Shown one piece after another: positions 8,414 to 15,242 of a stretch of 64,000 bases of DNA (its first letter is position 1; every line of letters starts with the position of its first letter). The notes beneath the pieces were generated by a model that was not told the origin of the DNA, searched no databases, and worked only from the letters and a program-made list of their open reading frames with translations. This DNA comes from Dyella jiangningensis (GTDB lineage Bacteria > Pseudomonadota > Gammaproteobacteria > Xanthomonadales > Rhodanobacteraceae): assembly GCA_000632805.1 (NCBI GenBank), contig CP007444.1, positions 5,010,772-5,074,771 of the forward strand, given 5' to 3'. The position numbers were made by a program, and so were the translations under genes.

Positions 8414-8795
8414 GCCGCTTACGCAGCGGGCGTTTCGATCTCCTGTCGGAGCTCGAGTCACTTTTCTTTTGCTGGCCCACGCACGCGCTCTTGGCGTGCG
8501 AACGGCGAAGCCGGCCCGAAGGGCGGAGGGCGGAACGCCCGGAGTCAAAGAAAAGTAACCCAAAGGAAATGGCCTTTAGAGCCAAGGCTCTTAGCAATAC
8601 GGGGGATAGAAGCGTCGGGCGACTGAGGCCAGCCTTGGTGCGCTCGTTACTACCTCGCACGGAGCGGCTACACCGCAACGCGTCGTAGCGGAGAGGACTT
8701 AAAGCAGCTTCGTTGGATGGCGAGGAATGCATGAGTGCCGCGCGCTTTCTCCCTCTCCCCCTCGGGGAGAGGGCTGGGGTGAGGGGCGGGTGCTC
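8414..8795 (+). repeat. Long dispersed repeat, copy A
   Basis: This 382-bp segment closely matches 41143-41454. Shared parts in order: GGGCGTTTCGATCTCCTG; an inverted repeat CACTTTTCTTTTGCTGGCCC ... AAAGAAAAGTAACCC; ATGGCCTTTAGAGCCAAGGC; a middle block with CTCGTTACTACCTC; and an end block CCCTCTCCCC ... GGGGAGAGGG plus GGGTGAGGGGCGGGTGCTC. Copy A has about 70 extra bases inside the first inverted repeat. Open frames across it are not gene-like. It lies between speD and coq7. Together with REP elements it fills the 8281-8924 gap, where no gene was found. Confidence 0.8.
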
Positions 8796-8816
8796 GCGAC
8801 CGCACTGCCTATCTCC

Positions 8817-8899
8817 TGTAGGAGCGCACCCTGTGCGCGAAAAACCAACGGAGCGGTGATGCTGGAGGGCTGCGGTCGCGCACTGGGTGCGCTCCTACA
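8817..8899. repeat. REP-type palindrome, inverted pair
   Basis: Arm TGTAGGAGCGCACC... (8817-8840) and its inverted partner (8876-8899) with one mismatch and a 35-base spacer. Same family as 5273 with A in place of G at the fourth base. It ends 25 bp before the coq7 stop. Confidence 0.8.
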
Positions 8900-8924
8900 G
8901 AGGGCGGCCGAACGACACGGCGCA

Positions 8925-9566
8925 CTAAACCCTATACGCCACCGCCTTCATCACCATCGACGACAGATGCATCAATCCCGGGATCGGAAAGGGCAAATCC
9001 ACGCCGCCGCGTTCGCGGGCGTTGTGGGCGTGGCGGATCTCGTCTGCCTGCATTTGCGTCAGCACTGCGCGTGAACGCTCGTCCTGCACCGGCAGCTTGT
9101 CGAGGTGTTCTTCCAGATGGGCTTCCACCTGGCGCTCGGTTTCCACCACGAAACCCAGGCTCACCGGGTCGCCGGCCAATGCGGCCAGCGCGCCGATGGC
9201 GTAACTGCCGGCGTACCAAAGCGGGTTGAGCAGGCTGGGGCGACTGTCGAGTTCCTTCAGTCGGTCGGCGCACCAGGCCAGATGGTCGGTTTCCTCGGCG
9301 GCGGCGTGCTGGAGATGGGCACGATTCTCTTCGGTGCGCGCCAACGCAGCCTGTCCGTCATAGAGCGCCTGTGCGCACACTTCGCCGGTGTGGTTGATAC
9401 GCATGAGGCCGGCGGCGTGGCGGCGTTCGGCGTCATCCAGCTCGACTTCCTCGAAGGCGTCCGCCGGTGAGGGGCGCGCTGCTTCCGGCGCGCCGGCCAC
9501 GGTTTCCAGGGCGCGCTCGACGCCGGCCAGCAGGCGGTCGAGTGGGGAAAGCGTGCGTGCATTCAT
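8925..9566 (-). CDS. coq7: 2-polyprenyl-3-methyl-6-methoxy-1,4-benzoquinol hydroxylase, di-iron
   Basis: Performs the C6 hydroxylation in ubiquinone synthesis, replacing UbiF in this lineage. The 213-residue protein carries the two EXXH di-iron motifs: Glu62 in NHTGEVCA, EETDH (Glu92, His95), Glu144 in VVETERQ, and ADEIRH (Glu176, His179). No membrane segment is obvious; Coq7 proteins bind the membrane surface through the hydrophobic helix around residues 112-135. The start ATG at 9566 overlaps the stop of the upstream iron-sulfur gene (ATGA), so translation is coupled. Confidence 0.95.
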   Translation of the reverse strand: MNARTLSPLDRLLAGVERALETVAGAPEAARPSPADAFEEVELDDAERRHAAGLMRINHTGEVCAQALYDGQAALARTEENRAHLQHAAAEETDHLAWCADRLKELDSRPSLLNPLWYAGSYAIGALAALAGDPVSLGFVVETERQVEAHLEEHLDKLPVQDERSRAVLTQMQADEIRHAHNARERGGVDLPFPIPGLMHLSSMVMKAVAYRV

Positions 9567-10777
9567 GGCGAAACCTCCAGTTGCTGCGCCAGCAAAGTGA
9601 GCGGATGCATATGTGGCCAATGCCGACCCTCGCCGTCCATGCCCGCGGCGAGATGCAGGCGGCATCCGATATTGGACGACAACAGCTGCTGCGGCGCTAC
9701 GGTGGCGATCTGTTCCAGCGTCGCCTCGCGCAGGCGTGCCGCGCGCTCGGGAAACTCCAGCATATGCGTGCCCGCCGCGCCGCAGCAGTACGGCGCGCGG
9801 GGCACCACCTGCACATCGAGTTCGGGTACTCGACGCAACAAGGTGGCCAATGCGGCGTCGCTGCGCGCGACATTCACCTGCGTACAGGGCAGATGCAGCG
9901 CGACACGCCGCGCGAGTGGCCGAAACCGCAAGCGGTCCGCGCGGGCGAGGAGCAGGTTGATGGGGTCGGCGACATCCACGCCGGGCAGGGCGCGCCGCAA
10001 CGTTCCGAGGCAGCCCGGAGTCACCGTGACGAGATGTTCCGCGCCGGCGGCACGCCAGGTTTCGCGAACGCGGTCGGCGAGCGCATCGGCTGCCTTCATT
10101 TCGCCGCCATGCAGGTCGATGGCGCCACAACAGAAGGCCGGCAGCCGGACCGCGCGATAGCCTGCGGCGTGAAGCAGGGCCAGGGTGGCTTCCTCGGCGG
10201 CCGCGTCTTCCACGCTGGCTACGCAGCCGGGAAACAGGGCGACGGCGGGCCGTTCGTCGTGGCCTTCAGAAGGCAGGGGCCGCGGGATGTCACGACTCTC
10301 GGGAAGCGCTTCCAGCGCCACGCGCCAGGCGGACTCCGCCGGAAGACGCCTCGCCAGCTGCCGCCTCCACCGATCCAGACCCTTGGCGCCGCCCAATCGG
10401 GCCGCCAAGCGCAGCAGCGTGGGTTGTTTCAGCACAGCCAGCAGCGCGCGTGGACGCTGTGGCGTGGGACCGATCATGGCGCGCGTTTCCACGAGCAATT
10501 CACCGTACTTCACATTGGCCGGGCAGACGCGCTCGCAGTTGAGACAGCCCACGCAATGGTCAAGATGAAGCCGCAGGCTTTCCGTCGGTTTCGCATCGCC
10601 CCGGGCCAAGGCTGCAGAGATGGCAATGCGGCCGCGCGGAGACTCCGCTTCATTGCCATCCAGGCCGTAGGTCGGGCAGGTGGGCAGGCAAAGGCCGCAC
10701 TGCACGCACTGGTCGGCAAGGGCGGCAATCTTTTGTTCTCGGGTATAGGGGGGCTTTTCAAGCGCCATGCGGGTCAT
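9563..10777 (-). CDS. (Fe-S)-binding oxidoreductase subunit, GlcF-like
   Basis: A 404-residue protein with two N-terminal 4Fe-4S motifs (CVQCGLCLPTCP and CVGCLNCERVCP) and two C-terminal CCG domains (FPGC...FCCGA and LPCTQ...CCGAAGTHML), the architecture of glycolate oxidase GlcF and heterodisulfide-reductase-related subunits. GlcF works with flavoproteins GlcD and GlcE, but neither is adjacent. It overlaps coq7 by four bases instead, so a role in passing electrons to the quinone pool or to Coq7 is conceivable but unproven. The start is uncertain among ATGs at 10798, 10777 and 10768. It diverges from rplM. Confidence 0.85.
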   Translation of the reverse strand: MTRMALEKPPYTREQKIAALADQCVQCGLCLPTCPTYGLDGNEAESPRGRIAISAALARGDAKPTESLRLHLDHCVGCLNCERVCPANVKYGELLVETRAMIGPTPQRPRALLAVLKQPTLLRLAARLGGAKGLDRWRRQLARRLPAESAWRVALEALPESRDIPRPLPSEGHDERPAVALFPGCVASVEDAAAEEATLALLHAAGYRAVRLPAFCCGAIDLHGGEMKAADALADRVRETWRAAGAEHLVTVTPGCLGTLRRALPGVDVADPINLLLARADRLRFRPLARRVALHLPCTQVNVARSDAALATLLRRVPELDVQVVPRAPYCCGAAGTHMLEFPERAARLREATLEQIATVAPQQLLSSNIGCRLHLAAGMDGEGRHWPHMHPLTLLAQQLEVSP

Positions 10778-10815
10778 GCTATCATTGCCAGCTCGCATCC
10801 CACCGGTCGGTGGGC

Positions 10816-10845
10816 TTGCGCGATTGATGAAAACTCCGTTATCAT
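10816..10845 (+). promoter_or_regulatory. Likely rplM-rpsI promoter and leader hairpin
   Basis: TTGCGC, 18 bp, TATCAT fits a sigma-70 promoter. The leader then contains a small hairpin CCGCC-CTAGT-GGCGG at 10876-10890, just before the rplM ribosome binding site. L13 is known to repress its own operon through the rplM leader in E. coli; whether this hairpin has that role is inference. Confidence 0.4.
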
Positions 10846-10908
10846 CTCGCGCCTTTGTTCCACCGATTACGTGTACCGCCCTAGTGGCGGCAGACCAGGT
10901 ATTCTGAA

Positions 10909-11337
10909 ATGAAAACGTTCAGCGCCAAGCCGGAAAGCGTCAAGCGCGATTGGTTCGTGATTGACGCCACGGACAAGACGCTCGGTCGTCTGTCGACCGA
11001 GATCGCCCGCCGTCTGCGTGGCAAGCACAAGCCGGAATTCACCCCGCACGTCGACACCGGCGATTACATCGTCGTGGTCAACGCCGAGAAGGTGGCCGTC
11101 ACGGGTGCCAAGCTGGACGACAAGATGTACCACCGCTTCACCGGTTACGTCGGCAACCTGAAGACCACGAGTCTCAAGGACATGCTGGCGACCCACCCGG
11201 AGCGCGTCATCGAAATCGCCGTCAAGGGTATGCTGCCGAAGAATCCGCTCGGCCGCGCGATGTACCGCAAGCTCAAGGTGTACGGCGGCGCCGAACATCC
11301 GCATACCGCTCAGCAGCCGCAGGCGCTGGAAATCTAA
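10909..11337 (+). CDS. rplM: 50S ribosomal protein L13
   Basis: A 142-residue protein of exactly family length. It starts MKTFSAKPESVKRDWFVIDA and contains the L13 signature VKGMLPKNPLGRAMYRKLKVY. It is an early-assembly large subunit protein binding 23S rRNA. It is followed after 9 bp by rpsI in the universal rplM-rpsI operon. Regulation probably acts through the leader hairpin upstream. Confidence 0.98.
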   Translation: MKTFSAKPESVKRDWFVIDATDKTLGRLSTEIARRLRGKHKPEFTPHVDTGDYIVVVNAEKVAVTGAKLDDKMYHRFTGYVGNLKTTSLKDMLATHPERVIEIAVKGMLPKNPLGRAMYRKLKVYGGAEHPHTAQQPQALEI

Positions 11338-11346
11338 GGACTCATC

Positions 11347-11739
11347 ATGGCGATCCAGCAGAATTACGGCACCGGCCGCCGCAAGACCTCCGCCGCTCGC
11401 GTGTTCCTGCGCAAGGGCACCGGCGCGATCACGGTCAACGGCAAGACTCTCGACCAGTTCTTCGGTCGTGAAACCTCGCGCATGATCGTGCGTCAGCCGC
11501 TCGAACTCATCGAAGCGACCGACAAGTTCGACGTCAACGTGACCGTCGCCGGCGGCGGCATCACCGGCCAGGCCGGTGCGATCCGCCTCGGCATCGCTCG
11601 CGCCCTGATCGAGTACGACGAAACGCTGAAGTCCCAGCTCCGCAAGGCTGGCTTCGTGACCCGTGACGCCCGCGAGGTCGAGCGCAAGAAGGTCGGTCTG
11701 CACAAGGCCCGCCGCGCTACCCAGTTCTCGAAGCGCTAA
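11347..11739 (+). CDS. rpsI: 30S ribosomal protein S9
   Basis: A 130-residue protein with the S9 motif GGGITGQAGAIRLGIARAL and the basic C-terminus RRATQFSKR, whose tail reaches the P-site tRNA on the 30S head. AAGGA lies 7 bp before the ATG. It is second in the rplM-rpsI operon; tRNA-Gln follows 67 bp later on the same strand and may be read from the same or its own promoter. Confidence 0.98.
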   Translation: MAIQQNYGTGRRKTSAARVFLRKGTGAITVNGKTLDQFFGRETSRMIVRQPLELIEATDKFDVNVTVAGGGITGQAGAIRLGIARALIEYDETLKSQLRKAGFVTRDAREVERKKVGLHKARRATQFSKR

Positions 11740-11806
11740 TTCTCCTCGGAGAACGGCTTCGACGGTACGGTGCATCAAAGTCAGAGCGCACCGCTCCGCA
11801 GGGTTT

Positions 11807-11880
11807 TGGGAGATCGTCTAACGGTAGGACAACGGACTCTGACTCCGTTTATCTAGGTTCGAATCCTAGTCTCCCAGCCA
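11807..11880 (+). tRNA. tRNA-Gln (anticodon CTG)
   Basis: A full cloverleaf: acceptor TGGGAGA pairs with TCTCCCA, anticodon stem ACGGA/TCCGT with loop CTCTGAC giving anticodon CTG, T-arm TAGGTTCGAATCCTA, discriminator G and encoded CCA at 11878-11880. The U1-A72 first pair is a known feature of glutamine tRNA. It reads the CAG codon, which dominates in this high-GC genome. Confidence 0.97.
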
Positions 11881-11923
11881 GAAACAAAAGGCCCGCCTCA
11901 TGGCGGGCCTTTTGTTTCTGGCT
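11876..11923 (+). terminator. Long perfect hairpin ending the tRNA-Gln transcript
   Basis: A 22-bp perfect stem (11876-11897 with 11902-11923) and a TCAT loop; the centre is GGCCCGCC/GGCGGGCC followed by TTTTGTTTCT. The first five bases of the stem are the last bases of the tRNA including CCA, so tRNA 3' end and terminator overlap. It should work in both directions. Confidence 0.85.
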
Positions 11924-11939
11924 GGGGTATGGGAAGCAC

Positions 11940-12865
11940 GTTTGAGAAATTCGTCCGGAACGACAGGACAGCGCACGGCGCTGGCCCCGAAGCGCGTAGC
12001 GCGGAGGGGTGAGCCCCAAGGACGGGGCTAACACGCCCGGGCATCACACTGCTGAACTCTTCTGCATAAGACCGCCGATATGGCGGTCTTTCTGGTTTTG
12101 TTCGGGAAGGGCAGGAGGCGATCCTCGTTCGACAAATTGCCTGGAGCTTGTTGGGGAGTGGGTAGCACTGACCTCGCGTAGCGCGGAGGTCAGCCCATGG
12201 ATGGGGCGAACAACCGAGGTGTCGCGTATCAAGCTCCTGGACAGGAGCTTGCCTACATACCGGGCTTGGCGTTCGTGTGCTGAGGCGTGGGCGTAGGCGA
12301 TCTCCGTTCGCCAATTCGGTGCTGGAACTTGCCGCCAGCGCATCGCGCTGCTCCCTCGGCGTGCGGGGTTGAGGGAGCAGGGCGAACACCTGGCGCGATG
12401 TATAAGCATGCCGCACACATATGGCCGCCCGTACGTCCCGCATCTTGATTTTGGTTGGGCCGGGAGGCGACCCTCGTGCGGATTTGCCTCGAGGTCCAGA
12501 CCGCGCGCAACGCTGGCGCCGCCAGACGCAACGCGCCCATCCCGTCGATGAAGGCACTCTTCTTCGCCCTGTACGCGCCGACATTTTGCAGACGTCGAAT
12601 TTCAACCGCCGCTTGGCACCTCAGCGACCTGCGAAACATCACGCCCGGCGCATCACCTGTGCAGCAATGCCCCGCCCGAGCCATGACCTGCGCGCAAGGC
12701 GGCGAGTCCCCGTCCGCATTCCCCGTCAACGCCCGCCATGCCTAATGGCACAAGCTGCCCCGCTGCCGGACGTCTAACGTGTTGCGGCAGGCTGCATATC
12801 CATACCGGCAGCGGTGAGTTTCCGCGGGCCGGCCGTTGGCAGACAGGGCTACAAGGAAGCGTCCT
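11940..12865. other. Gene-poor region after tRNA-Gln
   Basis: About 925 bp with no frame that looks like a protein gene: candidates have no plausible start site, no recognisable domain and shifting composition. It does hold diverged short repeats. GCGTAGCGCGGAGG occurs at 11994 and 12176, each near a GGGG-rich partner, and two segments at about 12117 and 12296 both read GGCGATC...CGTTCG...AATT. A hairpin with T-rich tail lies at 12068. No duplicated tRNA end was found, so a tRNA-linked island scar is possible but not shown. Confidence 0.5.
12068..12090 (+). terminator. Terminator-like hairpin without an upstream gene
   Basis: Nine-bp perfect stem AAGACCGCC/GGCGGTCTT with loop GATAT, followed by TCTGGTTTTG. 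It has the look of a factor-independent terminator, but no gene is recognised in the 140 bp before it. Confidence 0.5.
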
Positions 12866-13576
12866 ATGAATGCGGAATCACGGCTGGCCCGTGTGGCAGG
12901 GCTGCTCTATCTGATCGTGGTGCTCACGGGCTTGTTCAGCCTGGCCTACGTGCCGTCCAAGGTGATGGTCCATGGCGATCCACAGGCAACGCTCCAGCGC
13001 ATGGCCGCGTTCGAAGCGCTGCTTCGCTACGGTGTTGCGAGCTTCCTGGTGGAGCAGGTGGCGTTTCTGCTGCTGGTTTGCGCGCTCTATCGACTGCTGC
13101 GCTCGGCCGATCAGGTAGTCGCCGCGATCATGGTGATCCTGGTCGTGGCCAGTGTCCCGCTCGCATTGATGAGTGCCGTGGAGCGGCTGAACCTCCTCTC
13201 GCTGCTCGATCGCAGCGACGTGACGCATGCTTCCGATCAGTTGTTGGCGTTGGCGCGCTCATCGTTCGATGCATACAGCCATGGGCTGCTCGTCACGAGC
13301 CTGTTCTGGGGGTTGTGGCTGTTCCCCTTCGGCTTCCTGATCATGCGTTCCCGGCTCTTGCCGCGCGTGCTGGGCGTCTTCCTGATGATCGGCTGCGCCG
13401 GCTACGTCGTCGACGTGTTGTGCAGCATCGTCCTGCCTGGTTATGGCGACATGGCCATGTCCAATTACATGACGTTGCCCGCGGCGATCGGCGAGATCGG
13501 CAGCTGCCTATGGCTGCTGGCCGCGGGCATTCGCCGCACGGATGTGCTGCCACTTCCGTCCTCCCATCATCTCTGA
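12866..13576 (+). CDS. DUF4386-type integral membrane protein
   Basis: A 236-residue protein with about six hydrophobic segments (for example LLYLIVVLTGLFSLAYV, SFLVEQVAFLLLVCALY, IMVILVVASVPLALM, FWGLWLFPFGFLIM). The order and the N-terminal ARVAGLLYLIVVLTG stretch match DUF4386 family proteins, whose function is unknown. The ATG at 12866 follows AAGGAAG. It is followed after 18 bp by a DUF6326 gene; such small membrane proteins often come in pairs and the two are probably co-transcribed. Confidence 0.8.
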   Translation: MNAESRLARVAGLLYLIVVLTGLFSLAYVPSKVMVHGDPQATLQRMAAFEALLRYGVASFLVEQVAFLLLVCALYRLLRSADQVVAAIMVILVVASVPLALMSAVERLNLLSLLDRSDVTHASDQLLALARSSFDAYSHGLLVTSLFWGLWLFPFGFLIMRSRLLPRVLGVFLMIGCAGYVVDVLCSIVLPGYGDMAMSNYMTLPAAIGEIGSCLWLLAAGIRRTDVLPLPSSHHL

Positions 13577-13594
13577 CCCACGCAGGGAATCATC

Positions 13595-14011
13595 ATGGTC
13601 AAGTCGCCTCCGCTGGAAGACATCAAGGTGCCCACTCGGCTGAAACTGTCGGCGCTATGGGCCAGCCTGATGTTTTGTTACATCTACGGCGATTACTTCG
13701 GGCTCTACCAGCCCGGCAACCTGCGGGACATGTTGAACGGGCAGATGGGTCCGCTGGGCCCGACCACGCAGGGCGTCCTGTTGGGCACAGCGGCACTCAT
13801 GGCGCTTCCCAGCCTGATGGTCTTTCTTTCGCTGGCGCTACCGGTGGCGTTGAGCCGGTGGTTCAACATCGTGCTGGGCGCGGCCTACACCATCATCATC
13901 CTGGTCTCGATGCCGGGTGCGTGGGCGTTCTATCAGTTCCTCGGTGTGATCGAGGCTGTACTGTCGTTGCTCATCGCGTGGCAGGCATGGCGATGGCCGC
14001 GAATCGGTTAG
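13595..14011 (+). CDS. DUF6326-type small membrane protein
   Basis: A 138-residue protein with four predicted membrane segments, beginning MVKSPPLEDIKVPTRLKLSA and containing MFCYIYGDYFGLYQPG, which is characteristic of the DUF6326 family as I recall it. Function unknown. The second gene after DUF4386 with a short gap; a bidirectional terminator follows. Confidence 0.75.
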   Translation: MVKSPPLEDIKVPTRLKLSALWASLMFCYIYGDYFGLYQPGNLRDMLNGQMGPLGPTTQGVLLGTAALMALPSLMVFLSLALPVALSRWFNIVLGAAYTIIILVSMPGAWAFYQFLGVIEAVLSLLIAWQAWRWPRIG

Positions 14012-14083
14012 CCATCCACCGTGTGAGAAGCCTGTCGGGCCGCGTACGTCCAGCAAGAGCGTCTGCGGGCGTGAACGCATAAA

Positions 14084-14114
14084 GAAGAAGCCCGCCATGA
14101 TGGCGGGCTTCTTC
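14084..14114. terminator. Bidirectional terminator
   Basis: Fourteen-bp perfect stem GAAGAAGCCCGCCA / TGGCGGGCTTCTTC with a TGA loop between two convergent genes. A-rich on the left and moderately T-rich on the right, so it can serve either strand. Confidence 0.8.
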
Positions 14115-14131
14115 GGTGGGCGACCGTTGGC

Positions 14132-14977
14132 TTATTCGCTTGGCTGCTGCATCGCCTGCGCGCGATGCACGTAGTTCTGGTAGGAAGGAATGGCGATGGC
14201 AGCGAGCATCGCCAACAGGAACACCGGCACCCACAGCAGCCAGAACACACCCTTGGGCGCTTTGGGCTGGCTGGCGCCGGTCTGCTGCCAGCGCGAGATC
14301 CAGCGGAGCTGTCCCTGCAGATAGAGCGTGTTGAAGAAGAACAAGGTGATGCCGCCGATTTCCACCGGCAGGCCGTACGCGCCCAGCGCGCGGCGGATCG
14401 AGCCGGCCATGGCGAAATAGGCGGTGATGAACAGTACGACATAAGCCAGGGTGAGCAGTGCGCCGAAGGCCGATCCAGGATTGCCTATCGAGAGCCCTTC
14501 GCCTACCACCAGGCAACCCACGCCGATGCCCAGCCACAGCGTCGCCTTGCTGTCGTTGTCGATCTTGCGCACCCAGTTGGCCTGAATGAAAGGCCACACC
14601 AGGGTGAAGATGCCCAACGTGACGATGCCGAGCAGCAACACGAGGCCCCAGTGCATGGATGGCGCTGGTGGCAGGTCCACGTCCGGCGCCTCCACGGGAG
14701 CGCGGTAGGCCGACGTGGGCTCATCCAGCATGTGCGTGGCCGCGGGGCGGTCTTCCGCTTCGAAAACGGCGCCCGGCCTTGGCGGTGGCGGCGTCGCAGC
14801 GGCGGGGCGCTCGGGAAACAGCGAGAACAACGGTGCCCATTCCGCCATGCCCTTGCGCCAAGCCAGGGCTTGCGCGTCGTAGCGGCCTTCCGTCAGCCAC
14901 TGGCGGACGTCACTCTCGGGAAACGGCCCGCTGCGCTCGCCGTTCTGTGCCACCCAAACCTTCTCGCCGTCGGACAT
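14132..14977 (-). CDS. GYF-domain membrane protein with pilin-like C-terminal helix
   Basis: A 281-residue protein. Residues 1-55 form a GYF_2 (DUF4339) domain (VWVAQNGERSGPFPESDVRQ, ALAWRKGMAEWAPL). A proline-rich linker leads to about four membrane segments between residues 110 and 230. The last segment, near 245-275, reads FLLAMLAAIAIPSYQNYVHRAQ, strikingly like the N-terminal helix of type IV pilins but at the C-terminus and without the prepilin cleavage site. Such GYF proteins are of unknown role. The ATG at 14977 follows AGGAAAGGG. Confidence 0.75.
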   Translation of the reverse strand: MSDGEKVWVAQNGERSGPFPESDVRQWLTEGRYDAQALAWRKGMAEWAPLFSLFPERPAAATPPPPRPGAVFEAEDRPAATHMLDEPTSAYRAPVEAPDVDLPPAPSMHWGLVLLLGIVTLGIFTLVWPFIQANWVRKIDNDSKATLWLGIGVGCLVVGEGLSIGNPGSAFGALLTLAYVVLFITAYFAMAGSIRRALGAYGLPVEIGGITLFFFNTLYLQGQLRWISRWQQTGASQPKAPKGVFWLLWVPVFLLAMLAAIAIPSYQNYVHRAQAMQQPSE

Positions 14978-15242
14978 ATCCCTTTCCTCATTGCGGTTGA
15001 TCAATCCGCCCGTGCATGTGCGGGCGGACGCGATGTCGTGGGGCGAGGTGCGATCGATCGACGCCGAGGGCAAGCAGAGCGCGCGGCCTACGATTCAATG
15101 CATGTTTCCTGATTCCCCGCGGCCAGCCTAAACCGCTGTGCGCTGCGTCACAAGATGGGCCGGGAACGCGAGTCGACGCGTTCACGCATCGAGGACGAGT
15201 GAGCGCGGAACCTTGGCGACCCCGGGTCAGCCACTCGTCAGC

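Noticed and set aside
8311..8732. Open frames across the long repeat copy A and its REP arm
   Set aside because: The same kind of translation (starting WERTLCAT) appears wherever the REP arm occurs, so these frames are products of the repeat, not genes.
11898..12729. Several overlapping open frames of 100-235 codons after tRNA-Gln
   Set aside because: No ribosome binding sites, no domains, Arg/Pro/Ser-rich translations; they cross the tRNA terminator and repeat-like segments.
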